Counted from the stretch's first letter, positions 27,214 to 40,439 are shown. The stretch: DNA of 64,000 nucleotides from Dryococelus australis (GCA_029891345.1 CM057009.1:296452466-296516465), one strand, 5' to 3'. Made by a program: numbers and translations. The notes: a model not told the origin generated them from the letters alone.

Positions 27214-29162
27214 CTCTCCATTAATCTGGAGACTCCATGCCCAAGCCCTTTATACACACAGTGTTTAGCACCAGGTAGTCCTTTGGTCAAAATGCCAGCA
27301 ATCATCCTCTCAGTGTGTGCATAGGATTGGTCAACCAGCTTCATCCTGACAGCATCCCCGACTGGGTTATTTGCCAACTTCTGAGCCCCTTGGTTATCAT
27401 TTAGTAACACAATGTTGGTTTTCTTCCCAAGCAGTTCATGCAGCAGACTTCTGATATGGATAGCCTCCTTGGTTGCCTCTAACAAGGCCATGTACTCAGC
27501 CTCTGCGCTGGATGAGGCTACTGTTTGCTGCTTCCTTGACTCCCAGGCGACCGCTGCTCCTAGTTGAAATACAAAACCTGTATACAATCTTCTGTCTTGC
27601 CAGTCATTCACCCAGTCTGCAACCACGTAACCAATGATGTCGTTTCCTGTTTTTCTGTACAAGAGGCAGTAGCTGGAAGTGCCTTTCAAGTACCTTAATC
27701 TCTCTGCAGCCTTCTAGCGCTCTTCATTGTACACTTTGTTAAATTGACTAAGCACACTCACAGCGTATGCAATGTCTGGTCTTGTTCACACAGCTAAATA
27801 CATTAATGAACCTACCAAGCACTGGTACAGCAAACAAGTCCACATTGTTGATGGGGGTCTCCTTTACTCATGTTGCAATTCACATCTAATTGAGTGCAAA
27901 CCAGTCAGCACTCCGTCATTCCAAATCTATCTAGAATTTGAGATAGGCATTTGCATTAATCAACAGATTTCTCCCTTCTCTCTGTTCCGCAGAATTCTCA
28001 GTCTAAGGCAATTGCTTACTTCACCAAGATACCTGCAGTTGAATCATTTCATCCTTGAGCTTCCCTTTTTTCCCCTCCACGAAATTTGAAAAAATTACAA
28101 GGTCATACTCATACACAGCAACAATGACAATGTTTTCTTCACAAACCTTGCTGTATACACAGGGTTCATGCTCGGACACTTTATAGCCCATCTCAAGCAT
28201 TGTGCCATGCAGTCTTTCATTCCATACTCTGGATGACTGTTTAAGGCCATACAATGCTTTCTTGAATAGACATAACTTTGTTTCTTGGCCTGCAAAGAAA
28301 AGTCCTCTGGTTGTTCCATAAACACTTCCTCCTCCAGCTCAAGTTTAAGAATGCTGTTGCAACGTCCAGGTGGTCTATGTCCCATTCTCGTTCAGCTGCG
28401 AGTGCTAGCAGTATCCTGACTGTCAAGTTCCTTACCACAGGGGAGAAGTTTTCTCCATTATCAATCCCAGCTTCCTGGGTGAATCCCTTTGCGACCAGCC
28501 AAGGTTTGTATCTGGTGACACTGCCATCTTCACCCCTCTTCACCTTGAATACCCATTTGCTCTTTACCACCTTTTTGTTTTCAGGTACATCAGTCAAGAT
28601 CCACGCATCATTTCTGACCAGTGAATCATACACTTCTTGCATTGCGTGTTGCCACTCTTATTTATTTCTACTTGAGAGTACATCTGGGACAGACCTTATC
28701 TAAAGAACAGATCACCGACAAAGGCCTTAAAGGACATGACACCTGAACAAGCGTGGTCAGGATGAAAGGTGGATCTGAGCAAGTTGAGTGTTTGGATGTC
28801 CCACCTTTACGCATATACCCAAACACCTGCGAAAGAAATGGGATGCCAAGAGCAGAAGTATGATATTCGTGGGATACTGTAAAGATACAAAAGGGTACAG
28901 ACGGGTTGGAGACTGCTTTTGCACCTTCATCCTGACAATCCCACAAATCTTCGTGCACTAGGTACCTTCCAACTTCTCAATTTGAGGTAGTGATCCAGAG
29001 TTCGCCACGGTAGCAAAAGTAATCGCCGCTTCGGCAGAGCTCGTGGCAATAAAGGATCCAAACGCCCTCAATTACAGCCAGTCGTCAATGAGTGTGCAAA
29101 CCTCGTGCATTCACCATGCTTAAATAATTACGCACACATGGCTACATCCTGGGACCATAACC

Positions 29163-29283
29163 TGTTGTAATTATTAAGCACAATACCACGTTAAGACTTA
29201 TTATACTCTATATCATGGTTAGATGATACACTCACAAAAACGTGGCTACATCATGAGAGTGCATACGTGCACACACACTAATA
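29163..29283 (-). repeat. copia LTR (upstream copy), inner piece
   Basis: Begins on the plus strand with TGTTGTAATTATTAAG and matches 27048 onward. It is next to the tRNA-iMet-like primer site. It ends at the TA where the Tigger element entered; the rest of the LTR is at 31737-31783. Confidence 0.82.
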
Positions 29284-31736
29284 TCGTGTTAAGACTTTTT
29301 TAAGGGTCTTTACTCCACAAACTTCTTAGCTGGGAAAACATTTTAACTGGGAAAGTGGGATTCAAGGCTAGAATATTACTTGCAACATCAGAAACAACAG
29401 TTAACATGAAACAAGTGTTTTTTTTAAATGAAAATTCTGTTCATTTTATCTTAAAGGAACAAAAAAACCTTCTCACAATAAAAATTTTTTTTACAAAAAA
29501 GTCAAATTTTTTGGTTTGTAGTTTTTCTGAGCCTGCAAAAGTACATAATTTTCCAAGTTCCACAAGCTGCTCCAAATATGGCTAGGAACATCTGGTGTAC
29601 AGGCTAAGAAATTCTTCAGACTGTCCACATTCTCTGTTGTGTCTGACCATGCTGGCTTAGACAGCCACATCAGATTCATCTCTACTACTTTCTTCATCAT
29701 CTTCAGCACATAGGTCCTTTATGTCCCGATTAGCACATGTTTGCACATCGTCATCAACACACTCATAGCTTTCAAAACTACACGTTACACTCAAGGTTGA
29801 CAAGAGTTTTCCAAGCACTGCTGGGTATGGTACTTGGATCTTCTGAATCTGCAGGAACTACTGATGGAAATGGTGTTGCATTTTCAATTAAACCTGCCTT
29901 CTTAAAACAGTTGGTGATGGTGATTGACTATGGAATTCCAAGAAACTGCTAGTATGTGCATAGCATTCAAAATGCTGAGTTTATGTGGCTTTCATCATCT
30001 GGATGATTCTGCAAACAAGACGCTTTCTGAACATTTGCTTGAGCACCTTGATTATACCCTGGTCCATTGGTTGTAGAACTGATGTACAGTTTGGTGGCAA
30101 TAACTGCAGGGTAATGTTCTGCAAATTTGCAACAGTTTTTGGAAGAGCTGGGCAGTGGTCAAGAAAAATCAAAACCTTCCTGTTTCTGCATCCAAATTTG
30201 GCATCTAACGAGTGTAAAAACTGCTAAAAAAATATTGCATGTCATCCAAGCATACATTGTTTACATACAGACAAGGCAAGGTTTTAACATTTTTGAAACA
30301 CCTTGGTTTCTTTGGTTTGCCAATGACTAGCAACGGCAGCTTCTCTGACCCATCCATATTGGCTCCGGCCAAAACAGTGTCTCTTTACTTAGATTTCCTC
30401 CAGGACAATTTTCACCTTTCAATGTCGGTGTTCTGTCTGGCAGAATGTTACAAATTAGCCCAAACTCATCAATATTAAAAACGTCCTTGGGGCTGTACTC
30501 CGATATCAGTGTAGGCAATGAAGAAATCCATGCATCAGTGGATTCTGTATCCACACTTGCAGATTCACCACTCACACATTTGTACATAATCCCATACCTG
30601 TTTTTAAAGTGATTAATCCATCCATTTGATGCTTGAAAATTGATAGAGACGTACTGCAAATTTGTTCTGCTTTTTCCCCTCACAATGGAGCCATCAAACG
30701 GTATGTTCTAGGCTCGCTGCTGCTTAAACCACTCAAGTAGTGGTTCTTCATACTTCCCAACTTGCATTTCTTACTCTTAGAAGATGTGTTGGCAGCTTCA
30801 TGTAAAATATCTTCACATTTAGAGACGATATAATTAAGTGTCGATGCTGGCAGTCCAAGTTCTTTGGTTATACTAACAAGTGTAGCTGAAGGACTAGAAT
30901 CGACTTTCTGAATTATTGCCAGTTTTTCCTTTTACTGTTGATGCTTTTCATTTTACTGCCACCATATTCCAGTTGGTTAAAACACAAACATTACTGTATT
31001 TAAACTAAAACACGAATAGTCCTTACTAATAACCGTAATTAATAACAGCATTGAACTTCTATTCTAAAAAAAAAAATATCAGTTTCAAAACATAACGGAC
31101 ATTGTATATTCAACAAGATGTGAAAAAGATGAGAAAAAAAATTATTGCAATACTCTATGCAAGTTGTGGTTTGTTTCCAAGATTGGTGCATTGCTCAGAC
31201 TTTGGAAATGCGAGGAATTTTACGCATTTTCTACACGTTGCCTTTGAGAAGGAGCCCTAAATAAACGTGAAAAAATAATATAGTTAGTTCTGCTGCTAAC
31301 AGCTGTTACGTGCATAAATTAATTGAAGAAAATATTTCTGCACTTCGTTGGCAATGGCGCATTACACAGAACGTGATGGAACGTATTGATTCTTTTGTGA
31401 AGTTTCAAGTTCGTACGTTGGCCATCCTGACAGTATCTGCTCGCTGACTTGCATCGAACATCACGTCGTATAATCTATGGTCGCTTTTACGCAACATAAC
31501 CTGTCAATGAGTTATGATATTTCTGCTTTTGTAGTTTCCATCGTTTCAAAAATAGTTTTGTGCGCACATTAATAAGCAAATTCTCATATTTACAATTTAA
31601 GTTGACTGTATTACACGGGAAATCATGCACTTGACGATATATATGAAAATTTTAAAATGGTTTTTATGACTAAACCGACAGAACCAAATGTCTCAGCTGG
31701 GAAAACGTCTTTCTTGGGAACATCAGAGTTTTCCTG
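29284..31736 (-). mobile_element. Tigger/pogo-type DNA transposon inserted in the copia LTR
   Basis: About 2.45 kb between the two halves of one copia LTR. Aligning the intact LTR (27048-27213) places the break between 29283 and 31737, with TA at both junctions, as expected for pogo/Tigger. On the minus strand the right end begins CAGGAAAACTCTGATGTTCC, fitting the CAG start typical of the group. The left end does not show a convincing inverted counterpart and may be eroded. It carries the transposase remnant described separately. It is the youngest layer of the nest. Confidence 0.8.
29490..30965 (-). pseudogene. Tigger/pogo (CENP-B/jerky-like) transposase, decayed
   Basis: Reading down the minus strand: an N-terminal psq/CENP-B helix-turn-helix (LAIIQKVDSSPSATLVSITK then ELGLPASTLNYIVSK, about 30930-30820), then the DDE region. 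The latter has WINHFKNRYGIMYKCVSGES, DVFNIDEFGL (first Asp, about 30490), MIFLDHCPALPK (second Asp, about 30160), LLPPNCTSVLQPMDQGII (third Asp in MDQGII, about 30055), and a tail through SLWNLENY near 29530. All three acidic residues survive, but the pieces are in different frames with stops between them, and the middle of the catalytic core is shortened. It is not functional as it stands. Confidence 0.88.
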
Positions 31737-31783
31737 TAGCAGGAAAGTGTGTGTCTACAGATTACATATTGCCAACGCCAACA
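31737..31783 (-). repeat. copia LTR (upstream copy), outer piece
   Basis: Plus-strand TAGCAGGAAAGTGTGTGTCT aligns with TAGCACAAAACTTTGTGTCT at 27167-27186. The piece ends GCCAACA, so the element starts TGTTGGC on its own strand, with AAAAG directly outside. Confidence 0.85.
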
Positions 31784-31788
31784 AAAAG
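31784..31788 (+). other. Target-site duplication AAAAG, right copy
   Basis: Matches 27043-27047 exactly and abuts the outer end of the split copia LTR. Confidence 0.9.
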
Positions 31789-34136
31789 AAAGCAAACAAA
31801 AAAACTGTACGTTATAGTCTACTCAGTACCTTCAACTTTAAATCCACAATAAACTTTGCTACCAGAACAGAACGGACCAGTCGGACAGCAATTGATAACA
31901 TTTTCATTTATAGCAACGCAGTTTCAGTGTGTCACTGTCTCCCTATAATAAATGGCTTATCAGATCATGATGCACAAATATTAGTTATGTATTCCTTAAA
32001 AATACCCTCCAAAAGCATTTCTTATAAGAAAATATGAAATTTTTTGCTGGAAAAGTCTTGCTATTCAAAAGTGAGCTCAGCAGGGAGCAATGGTCAACAC
32101 TGTATACTCGCACTGAAGTAAATGAAAAATTTGCAACGCTTCTTCCTAACCAAGTTATCCATTGTTTTGAAAAATGTTTCCCATCCAGACTGACCCACAG
32201 TAATACAAATCCAAAGAAAAATTTGTGGCTCCCCAAAGGTATAAAAATTTCCTGCAAAAACAAAAGGAAACTGTACAAGGCCACCAGAATCAGCAGCGAC
32301 CCTGACAATGAATCAGTACAGGTACTGCAAAATTTTGAGCAAGGTCAAAATCTGCCAAAAAGGATTTTTTCTGTTAGCTCACTCAGAATTCTCAAAACAA
32401 AATCTACACGGAATATTGTAAAAAAAAAAAACACAACAGGAATAACAACACAACAATGTCCAGTTGTAAACCTAAAAGTAAACAACTGTATATCCTCAGA
32501 CCCTAAGTTTGTCTCACATACATTTAATTTGTCCTGCTTAAATTTCCTAGAAAACATGATTAACCAAAATATTAAACAAGATATAAACCATATTTCTACA
32601 CTCCAAGGTACTGACCCTGCTATATCTTTTACAAACACAACTCCAAAAGCGCAAAAAACTATAAATTCTTTGCAACCAAAATTATCAAGTGGATATGATG
32701 GCATTAGCTGTAGGTTATTAAAGCAATCTGATTTGAATTCAGTGTTCCATTAAGTCATATTTGTAATGCTATCTTCAATAGAGGCTTGTTTCTAGACAGA
32801 CTCAAATGGGCTATGGTAACACTATTGTTCCAGAAAGGTGACAAGACCAAAGTAACCAATTATAGACCTATCTCACTTCTTACCTCCTTTTCAAAAGTAA
32901 TTGGAAAACTAATTTACAGGATATTGCTGCAAAATTTGAGAATAACAAAATCTTATTAAATTCCCAGTTTGGCTTTAGGAAAAATACCTCAACAAACTAC
33001 GCAATTTTCAAACTAACAAATGGCATTCTTAATGCACTTTATAAAAAGATACAATCTAATTGAATCTCTTGCGACCTCACTGTGTGAATCGCAACATACT
33101 TTTAGAAAAATTGAATGGAGTCTCAGTTACACCCAATAAACTAATAAGCTCCTACCTTTCAAATAGACAACAAGTGCGGATCAAAGGAAAAACTACTTTC
33201 TTCTACTCCGAACCAGGAAAAGTCAAGCATGGGGTCCCACAAGGATCAATATTAGGCCCCCTACTCTTCCTAGCTTATGTAAATGACCCATGTGCCTTAA
33301 CCCCCGAAACTACTACAATTTTATTGGCAGATGATACTAGCTAGTCTCTGGAGACTCAAAAAACACACAACATTTACAGAGCTAAATGCTTGATTCACTG
33401 CAAACAAATTAAATCTCAACCTAGATAAAACATATCTTAGTGTTTTTTCTGTTCTTTGTGAGAAAATTCATCATTCAAGTGTTAGCAGTAACAGACAAAA
33501 TTAATGAAACCGCAATGATGAAGTTTCCTGGCTTAAAAGTAGACCATTTACTTAACTGGAAATCTCACATTGTGTATGTTTTACACAAACTAAGTTCAGC
33601 CTGTTTTGCTCTGCAAGGTGTTGCAGAGGTCTTGGAACAAAAATGGTATATTTTGCATAGTTTCATTCCATCATGTATTATGGTATAATTTATTGGGATA
33701 GTTCCACTGATAGCAAAAAAGTGTTTCGCATGCAAAAGAAAGCTGTAAAAATAATCAACGTCAAAAGAAAGTAAAGACCTCTTTCAAGAGCTCAGATAGT
33801 TTAACATTTGCTTGTGATTACATGTTTTCAGTACCTATATTCATGTCCAAAAACAGTCATTTATTTCAGAAAAAGGAGTCCTTTCATAAACTTGACACTA
33901 GAATAAAAAACACACGTTTCATTAAAACTTGTCAATAAGGGGCATCCTACCTTGGTAGCGAACCTTTAAATAAATTACAATACCTTCAATAAATTTGCTT
34001 CTCTAACCAAAAACTCTTTAAAAAAACAGCTGAAATAATTCTTTATATATTCATCTACACTACATAATAAACATTATCTAAACTACAAAAATTAAGAAGT
34101 TACTCTGTAACATGTCATTGTATGAATTTCTTGAGA

Positions 34137-34200
34137 TTATATATATATATATATAATCTGTGTGTGTGTGTGTGCATTCATGTGTGTGTGCATGGGTGCA
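34137..34200. repeat. AT / GT dinucleotide tract
   Basis: (AT)n followed by TAATC and (TG)n, inside the 3' untranslated part of the LINE. Confidence 0.9.
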
Positions 34201-34310
34201 TGTTTACTATGTTCAGTGTATAAACTTTGTATACTGTAATTTGACTTGTCCAATATCTTTGTATAACTATGCATTGAAAAAAGATCTTGTGGATTTAATA
34301 AAACAAACAT

Positions 34311-37300
34311 TCATAGATCATATTAGTGATTTTTAAAATTATTTTTACATTATTTTGTTTTACACAACTCAACATTTGTATTTTAAAAAATACTAGTGTT
34401 TACAAAGAATTTAAATAATGCTTTTACCCAACGACACACACAATTCAAATATGTATTGGGGTTGGCCTAGAAGAGAGATCTGCCTCTTTTCAGGTAAATA
34501 TGGTATATTGTATACATCTATGCTTCAGGCACTTAAAAATTAGAGAACTTGTTAATATTTGTGTTTTTTTTTTATAAATTAAATTTTAACATTACTATTT
34601 CCAATTAGTTAAATACTACCATAAAGTACTTATTTCCCAAAGCTGATAAATTTACTGTGTGCTTCTATGCATACTTTGCATTGTGATTAATCTGAAAATG
34701 ATTGGTTATTATATTTAGAAGTAAGTTTCATACATGCATAAACACATTCAATTATGAGAGTACTTAAAACATACGTCTTACAGTTTTAATTCTGTATTTT
34801 TACATTTCGAAATAAATATTGAAACGTTTGGCAAATTGTAAGTTTATTTTGTTGCACAGTACCAATCTATAAGCCATTTGCAGAAAGAGCACAAACTATA
34901 ATTGCAATGAATGTAATGAACTATTAACGTGATGTCAATGTATTTGTGTATCAAAAAGTATTAACAGAATATGGTATTAATTCTCCCCAGCATTCTCATT
35001 ACTGCTAGTAACAGAATTACCTACTGCTAGTAGATAGAAGTTTGTGTTCTTCGTTATACTTCATCTCATTTATGAAGCAAGATTTTGACAGTTCTAAGAA
35101 AGTCTGGTTTATGTTTACTTTTTACTTTGTATTAAACATCTGCCATTGGATGGTATGTGAAATAGCAATTTGATGTGTGCCTGCATCCCTCTCCTTAGCC
35201 CTTTTGTCTGACCAAACACTCAACGCCACCACAGCCAGCATCCATGCTTTACATCAGCATGCACCAGGGCACGCGAGTGTAGTCCCATGAGTGACATGGC
35301 TGGCCAAGCGGCCAGAGACTGTTATGCAGTTATACATAATGGTCAAATAAGGCACGGAAGTGCATTTAAGGCATTGTGGCTATGATTAACAGACATCCTC
35401 TTTTACCCGGACAGGTCCTCTTTGAGGACTTGTCAACTATCCGGCCGGGTTTTACAAAAAATCAAAGTGTCCTCTCTTCTAGTGAAAGACAGTGAAGCTT
35501 TACTTTTTTTTTAGGGTTTTATAGATGTCGTTCAACATTTAAAGATGATGCCAATGATCTTGCATAAGTGTAAACTTTTTAGAGAATATTACGTATATGT
35601 TTTATCTTTATCAACAGCCATATTTTTCTGTGGCTGTTTTTTGTTTTACATGTATAAGTTGAGAAGTGCCTAATCGGTTCAAAGTTTCATGATTATTTGC
35701 TAGGAAATCGAAGCCTGTTAGAATGAATAACATTGTCAAAGTAATATGATTGAAATGTACCTAAAATGAGCTGTGCAAGGTTGATTATCTGTCATTTGAA
35801 AAAAATTGTGTCCACTGTTTATGTACAACTGTGTTTCAAGTGAATACTCCTGTATTACTTGTTTGCGAAATATTCTGCAGTTCCTTCAAACTAAATTGAA
35901 TTGACTTTCATGCTCAGAGTGGACATGATTATCACTTCATCTGGTTGCAATAAAATATTTTTTATTACTTAAAAAAGGATACGGAACTGATTGGATCTTT
36001 GAAGAACACCACTTTATAAATAAATTTATTACTTAAACACCACAACAATTTAAATAACACAAGCAAAGCAATATAAATCTTGCTACTACAAATGAAACCA
36101 CTAGACGTAGCAAGAAAAAGTAGCTATTTATTTTTTCACTAGGCAATAGGTCCATGCCTACTGAACTGTCATCCCATAGCTAACTACTGTAAGCTCGTCT
36201 CTCCAGATGCCTGAATTTGGGCTACAGGTACATCCCAGCCAGCAGTAACCAATATTGGTGACTGCCCACCTGTGTACAAACTGTTATAAAAAGATTGGGT
36301 GTGCATGAGCAAATGCCCAATTTAAAATATAAATACTAACATTTTTAACATGGCATCAGGCTGTGTGCACAGTTACACCAACAGGCCAGACCAACTATCA
36401 TGTATCCTCGCCACTGCCAATTACATAGCACAGCAGGAAGCGTACACATTCATGCAGCACAGCAACCGTGATAGAGCAACAGCAATAAGCGACATGGATG
36501 TATCTCTGGCACTGGTCGGCGACTTGCGGGAACTATTCGGCATGGTTGCTGTCACTGGAATCCTCTGTCATAGAAAGTGAGTGATAACCCCGGAGCAGTT
36601 ACAAAGTCACAGTGACAGGAAATATTACCTAACCCTAGTTGGCTGCAACCTACTGCATGTCTTTGCAGCAAAATATGACTTGCAAACTAGTACCACTAGA
36701 AATCCACTTGGGTGCAATTCATTTTTAAATAATTTCTTTAAAGATGAGTTGGTACGTGAGTCATGCAACGGCATGCTCTCTCTTAACCTATTTATTTTCT
36801 ATTGATTTTCTAACATTTTAAGTTTTTGCAAACCCCTATTATTTTTTTCTTTCTTTATGATCTTTCCTTATTTCCATTCAGAACACCTTTTGTCTTAAAA
36901 GGTAATTTTTGAATTTCACTATGCAAAAGTAAATATGTATTAAAGTATTTTCACTCATAATTATCATCTATCGGGATAAATATTTACTGTTTCTATTTTA
37001 CTCTTGTTTGCCAAGTAGTAAAGGAATATTCTTTAATAATGCCCTATATTATGAATTTCTGTATCTGTCGCTTCTCATTACTGCTGTGCAATTGTGTACA
37101 CTGTATTTTAGTTTCACTTTTAATATTATCGTAAATTACACTACACTTGGTGTTAATTCTATTTATCCACTATGGTTCATTTCTAAATGCTGTAACAGCG
37201 GTAAAAAAACTACTTTACAATTGTCAATCTTTAGTAACATTTTAAAGCAACTTATGTGTCTCCACATTTCTTCGGTTGCGTCTGTCTGCCATCATGACAG

Positions 37301-38949
37301 GTGGCAGCACTGGTACCGTAATAATGTTATTCATTGTATAAACTTTCAAATTTTCTTTGCTATAATTTGTTACACTTGTTTGCTACATTCCTGTAATTTA
37401 TTTAATTATGTCAAATTTTTTTTTTATTATGTTAATCATGTTTCAAATGCAAATGCAATTTGTGTAACTTTCCATTGTATTTTTACTCTGCGATATGGCT
37501 GTTTGATATTTATAGACTGGTCATGTTGCAACTTTGGAACATCGTCCAGCCACTTTTCGTATGTGCAGGAATGTGCTGATTGAGTTTTCATTTTAACTTC
37601 CACACAATGTAAGCTTGCTTTGAATTTTGCTACAAGACTTTTCATATTTACTATGGCATAAGCGCCATCCTTAACTGCCTAGGTGAGCATTTTGTACTTG
37701 CCTCTTGAGCAGACTTTGTGGTAAATATTTGTTGCTTAATCGGTGCTCATTTACTGTTGTTTCCCTTGTAATTTTGTTAAGTGCGGTTCCCCAGCTACAC
37801 GACATGGCCATTTTGGTGATGTAACCTCGGGCTGTCTTGCTTTCAAGCGATGGGATCACAACCCGTGCTATGATTTAAGCAACGAGTGGTGTGTCAGCGC
37901 TCGAGCACCGCTTTTCGTCTTTTTGGCAAGATGTTTTTTATTCAGCATGTAAAACTTCTAATTTGGATTCCTGCACACCATGATAGCGGCTACTACTCAA
38001 GTTCCAGCACAAAATTTTGAGAAAATCAATTACAATCACTGGACTCATTTACCATTATGATTCACTCTTAAAATTGAGTAGTACAAAAAACGTTAACCAA
38101 TATTTTTTTTTTTTTTTTTTTGCAATATCCATTTGTGGGCAAATGATGGTGTTTGCACAGAAAGGCGTATACAGCCAAAGAGTATACATTAAAATAACCT
38201 ATTTGGTAATATTAACAATTACTTTGTTTTGGCTATAATATACAAAAAAAAAAAAAAGAAACCTAACTTTTGAGTTCTATTACAACCAGCATGCACCATA
38301 ATAGGTTTAACTTTTTTTTACTGATATGGTAAAAATGATTAAAGTAAATTTAAAAAAAAAAGCAAGCCTGTAAGCAAAACGCTAAATACTCATACTTAAT
38401 CTTGTCCTTAGGTAATTTAAATATTTTTTTCTTTTGGGTTGCGGTTTTCATTGTGTCTGGGTACTATTAAAATAAAAAACCCAAACATAATTGAACTACT
38501 TTATTATTAATATTAATAATAATATTACAAAACACAATTATTACCGACAACATTTCCCCCGTGATATCATAACCTTGCACACCATGCTTAAACTTTATTT
38601 ATTCTCTAGTGTTTGAATGAGTTTCTGTTTGAAGAGGGGTAAAAGCCCCATACTAGTGTACCTGATGGTGAACAAGGTAGGAAAATTAAAGTTAGATGTG
38701 ATGCATGCCCAATTAAGGTCTGCTTATCACGATCGCCTAGGATTCGTACGCTAGACCAATAGCATGGTTTTATACAGGTTTATTGGTGGCTAGCGAGAGG
38801 TGTTAGCTACTTATTTTACTCAGATGACCTTCGTGATGCTGATGAAACTGATGTTTCGATCCTTGGTCTCAACTCAATGGGTGCTGGGTTGCCCCAAACC
38901 ATATTGACTATTCCAGGCAGCAGATTGGATGAGAAACAATTTTAACAGT
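34311..38949. other. no gene seen; AT-rich DNA with a small hairpin near 35.4 kb
   Basis: About 4.6 kb with no recognised coding domain. Open frames at 36350-36580 and 37008-37583 lack family resemblance. At about 35406-35450 a GC-richer island contains GTCCTCTTTGAGGAC, a 6-bp-arm hairpin, followed by CCGGCCGGG. This may be the edge of an eroded repeat. Long A and T runs are frequent (e.g. 38103-38121, 38246-38258). Confidence 0.4.
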
Positions 38950-40030
38950 GTCAGTCCAGTAGCTGTTTGCTGGCACGAGCTCAGTAAAAATCTCTACTGA
39001 TTCCCCACGCTTGGCGGGCTAATCAGTGATGTTGAGCCATTTAGACCACTAATGCCTCCACTGGATGTGAATTCAGGCAAAGTTGAACGGCACGTCTCAG
39101 GCTATGGTCACTCCACCACTATCAGTACTCGAAGCGAGGGAATAACCTGGGTTTGCTGCCCCTCCTTGGATGAAGGTATTCCTAGTGGTTGTGGCTCCTC
39201 TGTTCCTCCCCTCCAGCACTACCAGTGCTCGGGTGGTTGGGAAGAAATCGGCAGCAGTCAAATGGGTGAGTTTTAGAAAAATACTCTGTTCCTGTCAGCA
39301 GTGCACGGCGTGAATTGTTCCTAGCGAGCGAAATAGAAAGATACACTGTAAATGAAAAAAAAACATGAGAGCAAAATTATGTTTATTGAAAAATCAATAA
39401 ATACGCGACTCGTGCTACCTCCTACCAAACAGTGGGATGCTGAAGGTTACCTACATTAGCCAGGTGTAGGACACTCTGGTCCTAGGTTAAGAAGGGAAGA
39501 TTGTTCTAGACGTGAAAAATACTTCACTACTAAACTGTACTAACGAAAGTGGGTGTCTAGAAGAGACAAAGTGAAGTTAACGAGTGTTAGTGTATTCGCT
39601 GTTCGTTGGATGACTGGTTGTCATCATTGGAAGTAGCCGCTGGGGCATTCGTAAGACTTGGTAGATCTCTGGAGGTCCAAGCACTGAGTAGTGTTCGGGA
39701 TGTTGCGATAGAGGATGCAAGTATGACTCTTGGAACCCCGCTGCGCACGGACTTGTATAGTGAGAAGTCTAGACTGCCACAGCTGGGTGCGGGGAAGGTG
39801 CGCGACGTCCTGCCATGGAGGCTGGCGTGGGAGGTGGGAACCTTCTTGTCAGTGCTCCTTGGTTCATGTATCTTTGGCGGTGCTCGGCCGTGCCTGAAGT
39901 GGCCGACATCTTGTTGGCTCTCAGCATGTGGGGAGGGGGAGGAAACGGCATGCAAGCTGGTTGTGCAACCTTGTAGCCACGTTCTATGCAGCCCGGCAGA
40001 TTCTCAGCAGCTGAGAACTTATGTGCAAAG
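38950..40030 (+). repeat. Long dispersed repeat B, copy 1 (direct partner at 45.27-46.53 kb)
   Basis: Co-linear with 45270-46530 in the same orientation. Landmarks: TTTGCTGGCACGAGCTC / GTTGCCGGCACTAGCTC; GTGCTACCTCCTACCAA / GTGCTACCTCCTAACCA (39395 / 45785); CCAGGTGTAGG / ACAGGTGTAGG; AGAAGAGACAA; and GCACAACCTTG-type text near 39963 / 46480. Both carry a poly(A)-signal-like AATAAA complement (TTTATTG) before the second landmark. No coding motif was recognised; the 39606-40055 open frame is not conserved between copies. The family is unknown. Confidence 0.62.
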
Positions 40031-40439
40031 TATTGCGTGCACAATTCTCACATAGGTGGTTGCGGTAGACAACTCTTATGTCGGTTGAAGTAAGGGTACA
40101 TTTCATGTAAAGAGCGATAGGTCGTAATTTTAGTTTATTAGTACTACAAGGAACACGTGTTAGATGATTAATAATTGTTTGGTCTGGGCATTCTTTATCA
40201 AATGTTCTTGTTACACAGAGATCACATGTGTTGAGAATTTTCCTTTCACGTCCCCTTCTGGGGCACCTTGGTGCTTATGTTGGGGAGGCCTGCAGCTGGG
40301 GATTTCCTCGTTAGAAATTACTGAGCTGTTTTTCTTGGACCTCTATTGTGAAGCCTCGAGGAGTGGCTCATATGTGGGACTTGCCTCATTGTAAACCAAA
40401 TCATTAGAGATGAAACCAGAAACATATATGCAACAGTGG

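Larger units (their letters stand above)
27048..31783 (-). mobile_element. Ty1/copia LTR retrotransposon fossil, itself split by a Tigger element
   Basis: A minus-strand copia-family fossil with a 166-bp LTR at 27048-27213 and its partner in two pieces (29163-29283 and 31737-31783). Internal parts seen are the reverse transcriptase region (about 28020-28640, with KSKWVFKVKR and LDVATAFLNL) and RNase H (27192-27689, with VADWVNDWQDRRLYTGF and ASSSAEAEYMALLEATKEA). After the upstream LTR comes a primer site reading GGTTATGGTCCCAG, like the half-tRNA-iMet primer site of Drosophila copia (GGTTATGGGCCCAG). A 5-bp AAAAG duplication flanks the whole. It is broken, with several breaks, and gag, protease and integrase were not recognised. 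LTR divergence suggests it is not young. It is inserted in a LINE and carries a Tigger in one LTR. Confidence 0.92.
31784..34310 (+). mobile_element. CR1/L2-like LINE, 3' part (end of endonuclease, reverse transcriptase, tail)
   Basis: Continues the LINE cut at 27047. The endonuclease C-terminus is SLLSTFNFKSTINFATRTER then TAIDNIF and GLSDHDAQIL (31830-31985). The reverse transcriptase shows NYRPISLLTSFSKVIGKLIY (about 32855), QFGFRKNTSTNYAIFKL (about 32965), RNILLEKLNGV, HGVPQGSILGPLLFLAYVND (about 33230) and the catalytic LADD (about 33325). The usual FDxVDH-type first Asp block near 33050 is scrambled by frameshift. The 3' part ends near 34310 with GATTTAATAAAACAAACA, which resembles short-unit tails of this LINE group. 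Several stops and frameshifts make it inactive. Confidence 0.87.

Noticed and set aside
37008-37583. 191-codon plus-strand frame rich in Cys, Phe, Ile and Tyr
   Set aside because: Composition is what T-rich DNA gives by chance; no ordered membrane or domain pattern and no splice borders.
39606-40055. 149-codon frame in repeat B copy 1
   Set aside because: Not maintained in the second copy at 45.3-46.5 kb.
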